From contig CAVNZM010000012.1 in assembly GCA_963693365.1 (NCBI GenBank), positions 4,092,001-4,156,000 of the forward strand: 64,000 nucleotides of DNA, in the 5' to 3' direction. Within the stretch, counting starts at the first letter, position 1; each line of letters starts with the position of its first letter. Source of the stretch: Amoebidium appalachense. Taxonomy: Eukaryota > Ichthyosporea. Below are positions 1 to 20,034 of the stretch, one piece after another. Under the pieces are notes generated by a model. It was given only the letters and a program-made list of their open reading frames with translations. It was not told the DNA's origin and made no database searches. Made by a program: the position numbers and the translations under genes.

Positions 1-70
1 AGATCGGTCTTTGCATTGCGCATCTTCTCCAACGACTCGAACTTGACACGACACATCATCTCGCTCCCAC
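1..70 (-). CDS. Possible internal exon of an unknown gene, cut by the window edge
   Basis: On the minus strand a CAG acceptor at 73-71 is followed by 70 nt with one convincing open frame, reading GSEMMCRVKFESLEKMRNAK and onward to the edge. One other frame is also open but less protein-like, and the third has a stop. The peptide is charged and helix-like. I do not recognise the family. The gene would continue to the left of the window on the minus strand, divergent from RPF1. The support is only an acceptor and a short open frame, so this is tentative. Confidence 0.3.
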
Positions 71-228
71 CTGCACGGGCCCCAATAACGTGGAGTGAGC
101 ACGCAGCCGTACCTCACACACACCTACCGTTAAGTACAACAAAACACAGTCGAGACTGCTTAGCTTAGCTCAGGGCACGGTAAGCAAGAGAGATACAGGG
201 GGTTGGGGGGCCTGAGGTGGAGGGGGGT

Positions 229-518
229 TTTGAATGCGGAACACGGTACAAAGTACGCATACACGACGAGAAGCATGGTGCAGGACACATGCAAAGGCAA
301 ACATTCAAGTATGCAACATCAGCCATGTGCACAGTATGCGTCATAAGCAGAGCCCATCCTCAGGGAGGACCCAAGTCATCAATTGCGTCTGAGTTTCGAC
401 CCCTTAGCCCGCGTATATACGACACTCCAACTCAGACAGCAGCATCAACTGAGCTTGGGCGGGTCAACCCGTCTTGATCAAAGACGAGCAGGGTTGCTTA
501 TGCAAGCAAGGTGAGCAA
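229..518 (-). mobile_element. SINE-like repeat, full-length copy 1, tRNA-like head and poly(C) tail
   Basis: Read on the minus strand, the element runs from TTGCTCACC to GCATTCAA and then into a short C run (a G run at about 222-228 on plus). It is nearly identical to 34939-35274 over about 290 bp, and several truncated copies occur in the window. On the minus strand, 457-443 reads CAAGCTCAGTTGATG, close to a tRNA A box. At 403-391 it reads GGGGTCGAAACTC, close to a B box, with 39 nt between them as in tRNA-derived SINEs. The open frame across it (217-477 on plus) is incidental. Confidence 0.55.
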
Positions 519-610
519 AACGGTGAAGATGTGTGTGCAAACTAATGCAGTGCAGCGAAAAATGTGTATGTGCTTACAGATGCACGACACAGAGCAACCA
601 TGCCCATGAG

Positions 611-841
611 GTGGAGGGGGGGGGGGGGGGGGGAGGACTTAATATTGGCCCTGGGCAAGGCATACTCAGGTTACCCCCTTCCCCTCAACCCTCGTGGGTC
701 TTCATCGAGTCTATTGATTCGGTCTTGGCGGGGAGCGGGGGAGGGGGGGGGGGGGGGGGGAGGAGGGGAGGGTTGGAGGAAAGAGGTATCACAAGACTGT
801 AATGCTTAAAAAACCGTGCCACGAAAGACAGGCAGAGAGAA

Positions 842-900
<59 letters not shown>

Positions 901-927
901 GGAGGGAGGGACAGGCAGAGAGAAGAG

Positions 928-959
<32 letters not shown>

Positions 960-1032
960 GGGGGGGGGGGGGGGGAGGGAGGGAGGGAGAGAAGGGGGGG
1001 GGGGGGGGGAGAGAAAGAGGGTGAGAGAGATA

Positions 1033-1066
<34 letters not shown>

Positions 1067-1160
1067 GGGGGGAGAGGAAGAAGAGCGAAAAGAGGGCAAG
1101 GCAGGGAGTGGGGAGGGACAGAGGGAAGGAGGGGGGGAGGGGGGGGGGGGGGAGGCAGAC
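611..1160. repeat. G-tract and (GA)n simple-repeat block
   Basis: G homopolymers near 617-633, 728-760, 960-975, 998-1009, 1050-1071 and 1140-1152 alternate with (GATA)n and (GA)n runs between 845 and 1030. Two near-identical units beginning ACAGGCAGAGAGAAGAGATA occur at about 829 and 911, so part of the block is a tandem duplication. No gene was seen here. Confidence 0.85.
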
Positions 1161-2830
1161 CTGAGGTAGAGTCGATTTGGATTACCCGGACGTTACCGGG
1201 ATTCGAAAACAGGCCAGCAATTTCCTGTTGATGAAAAGAGTCAGCCCAAAGTTCACACGTTCATTGAAGGAGCAGTTTGGTCTTTCCTCCTCCTTACAGG
1301 TTGGCTACTCCGTTTGTGCTTCCCTTATAGTTAATTTGTCCAAGGTAGGCCAACCTTATCAACAAAGCACAAGAGAGCGCCAAGCACCCCTTTAGCCATT
1401 GCGGCAAGATGATGTTGAAGAAACCAAGGAAAACCTGTCTTAAAAACAAGCGCACACAAGCTAATTTAGCGACGAGGAAAGCTGTTGATGACTATACACA
1501 GCAGGGCCCCTTACCGATTCTTTCACATCTGGTGGAAGATGTGTTATGACCAGGCCAAGACGGTGTTGAAAGGCGACACGGAATGGCGCCAGAAGAAATT
1601 CCGGAGATGTCGCGGCAGCCATTTTCAAGCAGGCAGCACCAAGGGCTGCTTGACAGAGCACGAAAACTGCACTGGGAAAGGGGGGAGGGGAGAGGGAGGG
1701 AGGGAGAGGTGCGAGGGGGGGAGGGGGAGGGGGGGGGGGAGAGAGAGAGGGGGGGGGGGGGGGAGAGAGAGAGAGAGAGCGAGAGAGAATGAGAGAGGTT
1801 AGGCCAGTTTGCACCACTACAGTTTGGAGAGCTCAAGAACAACCAGACGCAGTGGATTAGGGAGCCAAATAGCGGTAAAGAGAGAACGAAAACATCACTA
1901 ACAGGTACGCTTAACACAACCACCACAAGGCCACTTTGAAAAAAAGGCAAGGATAACGGGCAAGTTGGAGCAGGGATCAGTAAACCGTTGTCAGTGTAGT
2001 TCTTCGATCCAAGAGTGGCCGTTTTGGTTATCCCAAAGAATTTAGAAAGGTAGAAAAAAGTTTTCATCTACATCCAAAATTTGTTATTGAAAAGACCAAA
2101 AAAAAAGATAAGAAAACTTTCTAAGGACAGGCAGGTATGTGTGCCTGAGAATCAACAAAAGTGAAAATTCCTTTTCCATGCAGAGGGGTGGTAGGAAAGC
2201 TTACGGTTTTCTTTCTGGTTGCTTATAATGGCAAAAACGAGTATCTAGGTAAGGTAAATGTTGACATAATCTCGTCACAAGGGCCACCAAATTCTTGTTC
2301 AAAACACACCCACGCGTACGCAACAGCTTTGAAAAAGCCGCGGCTGCCCGCTCAATGTGCGCGCAACGAGCAGGGTGCGTGAAACAGTAAATTTTAAAGG
2401 ATTGCCGCGAAAACTATGAAGAACCAACTTTGAATAAAAACTAGACAAGTAGTAAACTTAATAAGAGATAATGGGCCAGTTCTGGTAAACTTATAAAGCG
2501 GGTTAGTTCTATTGTCATGACGATATATAAGTTGTACACGTGTGTTTGTCGCACGATACTACAGTGCAACCTGCGTTAGTGGATGATGGGCGAGAGTATC
2601 ATTCTTGCGTTTGTAATGCGTTTTCTTGTTTGCTGATAGGAAGAAAGGGTTCATTTAGCGTTTTAGAGCACCAGTATAGGTTAACAGGGATGAGTTGTTG
2701 GAGTAGGGAATAGCAAACACTTTGCTTTCATCTCGGGCTCCTTGCCTTTTGTCCAATCGATTCGAGGAACAGCCCTGTCGGGGTTTGCACCTAAATACAA
2801 GTATTTCTGTTTCATTCACACATAGACAAC
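1161..2830. other. Intergenic stretch upstream of RPF1
   Basis: No exon could be supported on either strand. It contains G/GA-rich simple sequence at about 1680-1795. The last 700 bp before the RPF1 start are ordinary, fairly AT-rich sequence, with a TATA-like TATATAAG at about 2524. The RPF1 promoter must lie here, but no specific element can be assigned with confidence. Confidence 0.5.
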
Positions 2831-10349
<7,519 letters not shown>

Positions 10350-12005
10350 GCCAATGGCCATACTACCTGCACTGCCCAGTACCAGTGCTTGGTTTCACCC
10401 CCGGCAGTCTTATCGATCTACCGCCACTAATCAGGCGGTTTGGAGCCCACCAGCCAATCAATCACACGCGGTTGATAAAGTTTTCGTTTTACTATTCTTT
10501 TTTTCCTTGTGCGTAACGCTGTGGTAATGTCTTGTGCTTTAGTCGAGCCTATAATGGTGGTAGCTAATGTGGATCCATGCCTTTTGGGGGGGGGGGGGAG
10601 GGGGGGGGGGAGGGAGGGGGAGGGGGGGGGGGATAAGGGAAGGGGTAGGGGACTGAACAGGGGTAGAGCTGGGGGGGGGGGGGGGGGGGGGGGGTAAATA
10701 AAAAGGCCACACTCCTACAATATCCGCAAATGCACAAGCAAACATACGAACAGAACGAAGGTCTCCAATCCTGTGTATTACATGTACTTTTCCAATGTGC
10801 CCCGGCCGGCCCGGTGTTACCCGATATGGTGAATGAAAGAGAAGAGATGCATTATTGTCCTGACGGTGGCTGTGTTGTTATGCGTATGTACGTGCAGCAG
10901 GCCTGTTCATTTCAAATTGAAAGGCTGGATCCGCCATTCATTGGGTATTTTTGTGTTGCAGAATGTTGCGGAATGGCTTCGTTGTAATTGCACATGTTTT
11001 TTCCATAGACGAGCCCAGCAGATAGCCACGTGTCGGCGGGGGAGGGGTGGGGGGGGGGGGGGGGGGGGGGATGGATTGCAGAAGTTATGTGAGTGCCTGC
11101 ACCCCTAATCTGTGCATGAAAGGACCACAAGAGACCAACATGAACTCGAGAGTGTTATTCACGTGTCACCCGATTGTATATGTGACCCATATGCACAAAA
11201 TTGCTTCGAATTCACATGTATCCTAGTGTGACTCGGTCTGGTCTCTGTGGATTCAGTCAACAGCAGGAACCGGTACCTTAATCAATATCATGCATGACGT
11301 TTGTTGCTCTTCGAAATTCTCCGTGCATATTCATTTATTCATGCATGAATCATTCCCGGGCCCTCCTCCCTTTTTCCTCCTCTCCGTCAGTCTCTCCCTT
11401 CCTGCCTTTCTCCCGGGCCCCTGTTCATAAAGTTTTCGATCAACTTGGGCACATATGCATACAGATTTCAGAAGGTATACAAGGAGGGAGTTCTTTTTTT
11501 TCCCGGTTCTCCCTCCCTGCCATCGAGGCTTCCCACTTCCCCCTGAGTACAGTAGCAGGCGTAAATATTTATGTGTGACCTGAGTCTCATTAATATAATA
11601 AACTGGCAACAGCTCTTTATACCACATGTACATTCTGACTGTGCCCATGGGTCGCGGTGACAAGCACGCGGTGGTGCCATACACACTGACTGTGCGCATG
11701 GGTCGTGGTGACAAGCACGCAGTGGTGCCATACACAAAAGCATACAATGTGTCCGTACGTGTGGAGAGAAACCCGGAACCACCACGGGCCAACCCATCAG
11801 CACTGGAACTGCTGGTCTTGTAGCAGGGACATGCGCATGCTGCATGGAGTTGGCGCGAAAGTGGGTGAAGAAAAGTCTTAAACTAGAAAACCAGGAGAGA
11901 AGGAGAGCTTTTCAAGATTCAAGCCATATGGAGACAATCATGATGAACACCGGTACCCGCGTGCACGTTTCATAATTACTGGTCTGCATAGAAGGGGTGT
12001 GGGGG

Positions 12006-12042
<37 letters not shown>

Positions 12043-13851
12043 TCAAGAGGAGGGGGAGGGGGGGGAGGGGGGGAGGGGGGGGGGGGGGGAATCGAGAAGG
12101 AGGAAACCTTTGGCAGGGGGGGGGGGGAGGGGGGGAGGGGGGGGGGGGGGGGGCAAGGGGGGGAGATGGGACAGGGGGCGAATTTTTTTTTCTTTTGACT
12201 GGGTTTATTCAAGGTGAACTTTGGGCATGCCAGTTTGCTAATCGAAGCTTGGCACACAGGTGGTGTGTGGCTTTGTCTCAGCTGGTACCGTCACGGTGGA
12301 AAGGTTTGGATTGAACACGATCGCAATTGAGCGCAATTGGTGGTAGTGACAGGACCTGGTTTCCGTGAGAAATTCGGCAGGTGGGCAGGACAGAAATGTC
12401 AAAAATATACAAACAGAGCAGAGACATGCTCCAGTGTAAGAGTTTCCTCTTATGCCTTTTGATCTTGTCAAAGAACATTGTTGATGTGTCCGCCCAAAAC
12501 TCAACATACTAATATAGACTATGTAAGTACGGTACAGTTCAATTGAACCGTGACATGGATGTGCAATATCGGCAGCAGCATTTTATTTTGTTGTTGCAGC
12601 CTGCTGTTCAAACATAAGGGTTTTCGTGTCCACGTTCCCGGCCCCAAACAGGTGTGACAATGAATGACACGTGACTGGCTGAGCCAAACCGATTTGTCCG
12701 AGTCTAGATCGTAGCTTGCACTCCTGTCAGCAGCAATAAGCTCAAAGAGGTTAGGGTAAGCTAAAAAAAAGGGCTAAAACGTGCTTGACATCATTGATTT
12801 TCCAAACTTTAGTAGTAAAGTTCAAAGTCAAAATCTGGTGTCTGACAGAAAAGGAAGACAAGGCTAAAGCAAACATCCTGGACCACAAACTCGCTCCGAG
12901 CCCTTTTAAACTAAAGTTGATTCAGGTCTATATTTCTATTTTTCCACGTCTGAGTTTTAGTTTTTTTATGTTTGATTCCACGTCCGTTCTTCTTTCCCTC
13001 TTTCACCCCTTCAAATTATCTTCCGGATTGACTGCTGAGATACAATTAATTTCTGCTCGGAAGTCAAGGACACCACCACCCACTGAACATTGTTTCAACG
13101 GCACTATGGCTGGACAACTGACTGTAATCCCCCCCCCCCCCCCCCCCCCTTCCCCCCTGTACCCCCTACCCCCCCCCCCCCCTCCCCTCGCACACACACA
13201 CCCTTTCCCCTTCTCCCGTCTCCCCTCCTCGGTCCCCCCCTTCCCCATCCCTCTCCTCCCCAGTTTTCCCCCCCCCACACCCCCCTCCCCCCCTCCCCCC
13301 CCCCCTCCCCCCCCCTCACATGCACCCCATTCCTCCCCCATTTCTTCCCCCACGCCCCCTCCGGAGTCTCCTTCTCGTCTTCCTCTCATTGGTTCTCCGC
13401 ATGCTACACACCGTGCATATCATTGCAACCACACCCACATACCCACCCAATATTCCTAGGGCCCATGGGTCACTACAGTAACATGTAGAACAAATGGGGT
13501 CCTTTCGGTCAACAAAATGAAATCGTAGTACTCAAAAGGGGGTCGGGGGAGGGGGGAGGGGGTGCTTGTGGATAACGCTGAATGAAAGAGTGGCTACATA
13601 CAGCTCAGTGGAGGATCGAGTTGAGAGCACCAGTCTTAGTGCACTGAATCTCGTGGATGTTTTGTAAGATTTTGGATTGATGTATAGGTGTGACACATGA
13701 CGGATAGAGACGGAAACAAATTCTCCGTTGCAAATCTCGGTTCAAAAACACACAAAAAGCGACACGTCTTCTTTAAGAAACGAAAAAAGGAAAAAAAATT
13801 AATGAACGGAAAACATAAAGAAACAAACTCACGTGACCTTGACCCAATCAG
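10350..13851. other. Intergenic region between RPF1 and the orphan gene
   Basis: G tracts at about 10587-10693, 11048-11071 and 11999-12175, and C tracts at about 13130-13320, dominate it. An AATAAA at about 10697 is a candidate RPF1 polyadenylation signal, though it is 350 nt past the stop. The missing first exon or exons of the orphan gene should lie here, but no candidate with a good donor and coding character was found. Confidence 0.5.
11633..11745. repeat. 54-bp unit duplicated in tandem
   Basis: Two near-identical 54-bp copies (about 11636-11689 and 11690-11743) containing GGTCGYGGTGACAAGCACGC. Because 54 is a multiple of three, both strands stay open across it, giving short repeated peptides such as MGRGDKHAVVPYT. 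No start, splice or homology evidence supports translation. Confidence 0.7.
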
Positions 13852-14971
13852 CTCGCAGATCTGGCCCGTGAGCTCCAATCATCGGCCAAGACCATTGCCG
13901 CCCGTGCGAACGACCTCGTTGCCGCAGACGCCGGGGCTGGGCCAGGGGAAGAAAACAAAATTCTCAGCAGCAAAAACGTCAGTTTCATGGAGAAATTATG
14001 CGAGGACTTACTCGACTCTGCGAAAATCGTGCGAGATCACGCTAACACGATTGGGAAAATGGCCGGAGTCCCCATGTTTTCTGCACCCACCAGTACCACC
14101 ACCACAGAGACATCCGCCATAGAAAAAAAAGCAAAAAAAGAGAAGGGAGAGAAGGGAGAGGGGGGTCCTTCAGGAGAAAAGGCGGGCTCTATGGAGATGG
14201 GTGGGGCGAGCGAAGGGGGTGTTGGTGTGACTCCGAACGTCAGTTCTGTGAAGAGCGAACACGAGGGGTCGGAGATTGACGTCGGCGCAAAGGAAAAACA
14301 GACCGATGAAGGGGGGTTTAAAGGTGAAATTTCGGTGGAGAAGGGGGGTTTGGGGGTGACTCCGTACGCAAGTTCTATTCCGAGCGAGCATGAGGGGTCG
14401 GAGTTGGATGTGGGGGTGAAAGAGAGACAGGCGGGAGGAACAGAGACACCACCCCCCACCCCTGCGGATGAGGGGGCTGTGAGTGTGAGCGCCGAGGAGA
14501 TCGGTGCGGAGGGGATACAGCAGGTATGCGTGAATGAATGTCTAAGAGCCACCCCCTCCCCCCTCTCTCTGCACCGTCCTTTCCCCTCCGTGTGTTCTTC
14601 CAGCATCCACCGTTCAACCAATCAAAACTGAAAATTCATCCCTTTTTACCCCCCCCCCCCCCCCCCCCCCCCCCCGGAGCAAAGAAAAACAAGCACACAC
14701 ACACACACGCACACATACGGCACGCATACAGTCACTAAGAGTAACCCCTCCCCTATCCCCTTCCCGTCGTCCAACTGCAATATAACAAGAACATTGCTAT
14801 CCAATTTCTTAACACTTGATTCGTCTGCTTGCCTTTGCTCCTTGCCGACAGGTTCCACACCAATGCCATCTTCTAATTGATTTGCTTATGTCTTTCTTTC
14901 TATCTGTCAGTCTTTTAATTTTTTCCAAAAAATCATCCCCCCCCCCCCCCCCCCCCCCCCCCCCTTTTTTT

Positions 14972-15010
<39 letters not shown>

Positions 15011-15244
15011 AGAGGGGGAGAGGGGGGGAATGTGGAGGATTGAGCCGCGGGCACTTCAGAAGCCCATCTCCCCCATACTTAGCCCCTCCCCCCCCCCCCC
15101 CCCCCCCCCCTCCCTTCCCCCTTCCTCCACCCCTCTTCACTCGCTCTCTCTGCTCTTCGAAAACAAACCGATTCTTATAGCTACGGCACATGCAGTGAGG
15201 TAGCAAGAATTCAGACCAATCTGGTATGTCGCTTCCTGAAACCC

Positions 15245-15278
<34 letters not shown>

Positions 15279-16932
15279 TTTACCTTTGCCCTCCCCATCG
15301 ATCACTCCTCCTCATACATGTCTCTGCCCACTTTTCTATCCTCCTGCGAATTTCCCTCTCCCCCCAACTCCCAACTTTCCCCCCCCCCCCCCCCTCCCCC
15401 CCCCTCTCTCCCCCCCCCCCCCACACACACACACATACACGCACGCACGTACACACACACACACACATACACATACACATAGTACACCGAACTCAGGGAA
15501 GAGTACCGCGACCTTGGCAGTGTTACCGACCCAGTCGACGTATTTGGAGCCCCGCTGGATCTTGACGCAGCCGGCGCAGGCACGGGATTGGTCGGTTGGG
15601 CGGCAACCGCCGTCGCCGGACTGGCCAATGAGGTGGTTGAGAATGTGGCGGAAACTTCGAGAGATATCGGAGAGGCGGTAATGGGAACGGCCATTGGAGG
15701 GGTGGGAATGGTGGTGGAAGGGGGAAAGAAAGTGGGTGGGGTTATTGCGGGTGGTGTGGAGGGGATTGTGACTAAGGTGGTGGGTGGAGGTGAGAAGGAT
15801 GAAGGGGACGGTGGGGTGGTGGGAGAGATGGGAGAGGGAGAGATGGGTGAGGGAGAGATTGTGGGAGAGATGGGGGGGCTAGAGTTGGGAAAAGGGGTGG
15901 AGCGAGAGACACTTGAACAGGACAAGGAAGTTAATGGGGTGGAGGGCGAGGAGGAACTGAAAAAGGCGGAGAGAGAAGGAAGTGGGGAGGAACGAGAGGG
16001 GGATATTGGTGAGAAGGAAATGAGTGGTGAGAAGGAAATGGGTGAAAAGAAGGTTGTTGTGGAGGAAGAGAAGGGGGAGAACAAGGGTACGGGAAAGGAA
16101 AAGGGAGAGACGGAGGTCGAAACGGAGACGGAGGAGGCTTGGAAGGCTCAAAGGGAGTCGGCACTCTCCGAACCTGAGGTATGGTACTTGGGTATTTTTA
16201 GCAATGGTTGAGACAGGGGTTTGGCCTAAATATGAGCTTATCACAGTGCCAGTTTTTATTTACCCACCCTTATCCCCCCCTCCCCCTCCCCCCTCCTCCC
16301 CCCCCCCCCCCTCCCCCCCCTCCTTCCCACCATCCCCCTTTGAACCCACCCTTATCCCCCCCCCACCCCCCCCCAAACCCCCCCTTCCCCCCCCCCCCCC
16401 CCTCCGCCCATTCTCTCTCTCCTGCCCCTTCTCACCCCCCCCCCCCCCTCCCCCCCCCCCCCCCCCCCCCCTTCCCCCCCCTCCTTCCCTGGGCGAAGAT
16501 GCCTTAGGTTTTATTGTGTGTGATGCGACTGGAAGTGTTTCTTGTTTCTCTTGAAAGCTTTTAAAGATGAGAAATGTTGTTGTAGACATTGCCAATTCTT
16601 CTAAGCATAGTGGGGGCATAAAGGTCTAGACTTAGTGGTGTAATGGAGTCGATGCCTGTGTATCTGTCACCGTATAGAGGTATGGATGAACATGCGACGG
16701 TCCAAAGGCCATGTAATCCTGCACCATTCCTAACCCCCCCCCCCCCCCCCCCCAACTCCCCCTGCCTACTCCCCCCCCCCCCCCTCCCCCCCCCCCCCCC
16801 CCCCTTGCGCCTGCCCTGCCTTTTCCCTCCTCCCCCCCCCCCTGCCCCCCCCCCCCCCCCCCCCCTCCCTCTCCTATGCCATGCCTTTCATAACTATATC
16901 AAAATAACCAAATAACACATACACACACACAC

Positions 16933-16966
<34 letters not shown>

Positions 16967-17537
16967 CACATCGAGCCCTCACCCACCCAGCACCACAACC
17001 GCAACCTTGGCGGCCCTGACACCACCGACCAGCCCATAGTTCATGACGTCACAGAAGACGAGCCCACCGTCTATCAGGTGCCTCTTTATATCCCCCCCCC
17101 CCCCCCCCCCCCCCCCCTGTCCCCCTCCCCCCCCCCACCCACCCACCCACTCACCCACCCACCTACCTTCCTCAAGACAAGTGTGATATATTATTTACAC
17201 TACTATCTTTAGAAATAAACCATTGGCAGTTTCCTCAGGCTGAACCCCTGCCCAACTCCCCCTATAATTAGTATCAGATTAATATTAGTATCCTCCTCTC
17301 CCACCCCACCCCCCACCCCTCCTCACCCCCTTCCTTCCCCATATCCCCCCCCCCCCCCCCCCCCCCCTCCCCCCCCCCCCCCCCTCGGCCCCCTTCCCCC
17401 CTCCTACCCTTTTAGCAGCCAAATCCACATGGCCCACTACTCTTATAGCTATTAATGTAAATCACGAGACGGAGAGGTTTCCTAAGTGCCCCCCCTCCCC
17501 CCCCCCCTCCCCCCCCCCCCCCCCCCTTCCCCCTTCC

Positions 17538-17569
<32 letters not shown>

Positions 17570-18344
17570 CCCCTCTTGCCCCGAAAAAAGAATGGGGCTA
17601 ATATGCAAAACCTTTTCCATTTGCCTGCACCACTTGCCACCAAAAAAAGGTGGCATAATCCACACTTAGTCTGGTACTGCCTCCCCAGGCCTCCCTTCTC
17701 CTCCCTCTCTCCGACTATCACTTCACAACCACTCCGGGCCATACTCAACATATCTCCCCCCCCCCCCCCCCCCCCCCCCCCCTCCCCCTCCGCGCCCGCA
17801 CATCCCCCCACACAAAACGAGAGAAAAAAAGCATCACCTCCACTGCACAACACCTCCCTCCCCCCCTCCCGCTTCCCCCCATCCTCTCCCTCTCCCCCCC
17901 AATCCCCCCCCCCCCCCCCCCCCCCCCCGGCACACAGCCACAAAACGAGGAAAAAAGCCACCACCTCCACTACACAACCTCTGCCCCTCCCCTCCCCCCC
18001 CCCCCTCTGCCTCTCCCCGCCCCTCCCCCCCCCCCCCCCCCCCTCCCCCCCCCCCCCCCGCCCCCCCTCCCCCCGGCCCCCCCCACCTCACATACACACA
18101 CACACACACAAACACGTACATACACACACACACACACGCGCGCGCGCGCGCGCGCGCCCACGTTGTACAGGCCAAGGAGGGTGATATACCCGTGGAGGTA
18201 GAGGGGGGCAACCTGCCTGGGGGGGGTGCTGGGGAACCCAAAGACCAACTTGTGGAGGCAGTGAGAGCGGCACGTGAGAGGGTCGAAGAGTTGACTAGGG
18301 AGGGACTGGACCGGGTCAAACAAGCACTGGAGACGAATATCTAA
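13852..18344 (+). CDS. Orphan acidic, glycine-zipper-like protein (5' end not found)
   Basis: Four phase-0 exons join: 13852-14523, 15483-16178, 16967-17077 and 18171-18344 (TAA), about 550 codons. The first listed exon is preceded in frame by TGA (13840), so either an upstream exon joins at the CAG acceptor at 13849-13851 or translation starts at ATG 13987. Residues 1-70 look alpha-helical (LADLARELQSSAKTIAARAN, then MEKLCEDLLDSAKIVRDHAN). Next come two tandem modules of the form GVTPxxSSxxSEHEGSExDVGxKExQ. Exon 2 has a hydrophobic stretch rich in G-x3-G (GTAIGGVGMVVEGGKKVGG), then a long E/K/G-rich tail. The last exon is a charged helix. No family was recognised. The helix/glycine-zipper layout suggests membrane or lipid contact, but that is inference. 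The third acceptor lies at the end of a (CA)n run. Confidence 0.6.
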
Positions 18345-18600
18345 ATGGGTCGGGTAGGATCGGGTCGGTCGGTTCGGGTCGGGGTGGATTGGGTCAATCA
18401 GGTTGTCACGCTATATTGGGTGGGAATGTCTTTACGTTGTATGACTAGTAAACCGTATAACACGCGTATATACATAATATGAGGCCCGACTCAAACTGAA
18501 AGACGTGGTTCGAAGCAGGATTTATTTGGATGGGTTGGATCGGGTTGGGTCGGGTTGGGTTAGGTAGATCGTTTTTGGGGTTATGGATGTACAGGGCCGG
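18345..18600 (+). repeat. GGGTY-rich sequence after the orphan gene stop
   Basis: Clusters of GGGTC/GGGTT (for example at 18347-18400 and 18526-18570) follow the stop codon directly and probably lie in the 3' UTR or just beyond. The G runs could form G-quadruplexes. No AATAAA was seen nearby. Confidence 0.55.
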
Positions 18601-18858
18601 TTGATTGCTACAACTTATCATATCATATCAGTGTTAAACATAAGACCCACCGTTCACTTGTCCGATGAAATTACGAGCATCATCTTTTCTGGAAACTTGG
18701 GAATAAGTGTGTGTGGAAATTGGCACGTGGTCGACTGTGGGTATACTGCTGAGGAAAGTTACAACTTGGACCACATGGTCGATAAAAAATCCATATTGCA
18801 CAATTGCTCGTGCGTGCATGCGTGTGTGTGCGCGCGCGTGCGTGCGTGCGTGCGTGTT

Positions 18859-18889
<31 letters not shown>

Positions 18890-19519
18890 GTGCACCGCGC
18901 GCCTGCTGTGTACATGTGTGCCCCTCTTTAGTATTCCGTATGGCTCTCAACCCATCCTTTTATCTTGGGGTGTGTGCGGCGTTGGAGTAAAGAGTGGTGG
19001 TGGTGGTGGGGGGGGGGGGGGGGGGAGGATGAGGAGGGCGGAGGGGGGGGAGGGGAGGGGGGGACTGGCCCAGGGGGGAGAGGGACGAAGGGAGAGACAA
19101 TAGTAAGTGAGGCAGGTTGATGTACAGTTGGGCACGACGTGTTTTTTATATATATCCTAATCCATTTAAAATCATCCCTTGTACCTGTGCCTCCCCCACC
19201 CCCCCACTCCCCCCGGTACGAGTACGGGGAGGGGATTGGATTATTCTTTGTGTGTGTGTGCAAACAGTTCTTTTGGGTGGTGAATGCGAACAATATTAAA
19301 GTATGACATTGTGTGTGCATGTTTAGTTTCCCACGCTTGTACCGCTAGCTTACGTAAGGCCAGGCCTACTACGCTGCGGGACTGCAGCCACATGATTAGA
19401 GGTCGGTCAGAGAGGCCGCAGGGAGACAGCACTCAAAGTGACAAACGCATGTTTGTGGTCGTGTGTGGGCACGGACTGAAGGTGAATGTGCCCGCAAAAT
19501 CACATGGTGTGTGCTAGCC

Positions 19520-19840
19520 CGCAGTAGTAGTTTCCTGTGTACGTACATGGTGGTTTCTTTAAACCCGCAAATTCTGTGTGGGGGTTGAGCTGCTGGGTGT
19601 CATGGGTACAAAATATCCTTACTGAATACTTTTGATAAAGGCATTAGTATTTGCTGCCTGCCGACGAACATGCAAAGACAAAACATATCGTGTTTTGCGG
19701 ATAGAAGTATCGGAAAACCACAATTATCACGAAAAAGAAACCCCAATCTAGATCTAGCCAAACTCCTAAAATTCCACAGTGATACGCCAATCAGACTCAG
19801 AAACACTCGCTACGAATGTTTGCCCAATCCCCCCCCCCCC
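19520..19840 (+). repeat. Diverged interspersed repeat family B, copy 1
   Basis: Shares order and short blocks with 24245-24560: an ACGTNCATGGT block, a TGCCTGCCGAC block, GAACATGCAAAGACAAAACAT-like sequence, CGAGAAAnnnCC, CTCCTAAAATTC-like sequence, CAGACTCAG, and a tail that runs into poly(C). Similarity is by eye, roughly two thirds identical with gaps. It may be a second short retroelement family. Confidence 0.45.
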
Positions 19841-19984
19841 ACCACCACCACCATCACACACTGCGACAATCAGAAGAACGTCATGTGAACCAAAACCTCC
19901 ACAGGTCCCAGAAAACGCAATGCGCAAAAACGTCAAAATTCTCTCCCCCTTTTTCTTCTTTTCTTCTGTTGGTTTTTTTTTTTT

Positions 19985-20034
<50 letters not shown>

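Noticed and set aside
217-477. Protein-coding gene in the segment repeated at 34880-35338
   Set aside because: The similarity is explained by two copies of a SINE-like element; other copies are truncated and frameshifted.
11626-11823. Gene encoding tandem MGRGDKHAVVPYT
   Set aside because: It is explained by a 54-bp tandem duplication; no independent coding evidence.
12785-13459. First exon of the orphan gene in the 224-codon frame
   Set aside because: The C-terminal half is a C-tract translation and no donor gives the required phase with a plausible junction to 13852.
18583-18800. Gene starting MDVQGRLIATTYHIISV
   Set aside because: The frame runs into (TG)n and no splice site or family match supports it.
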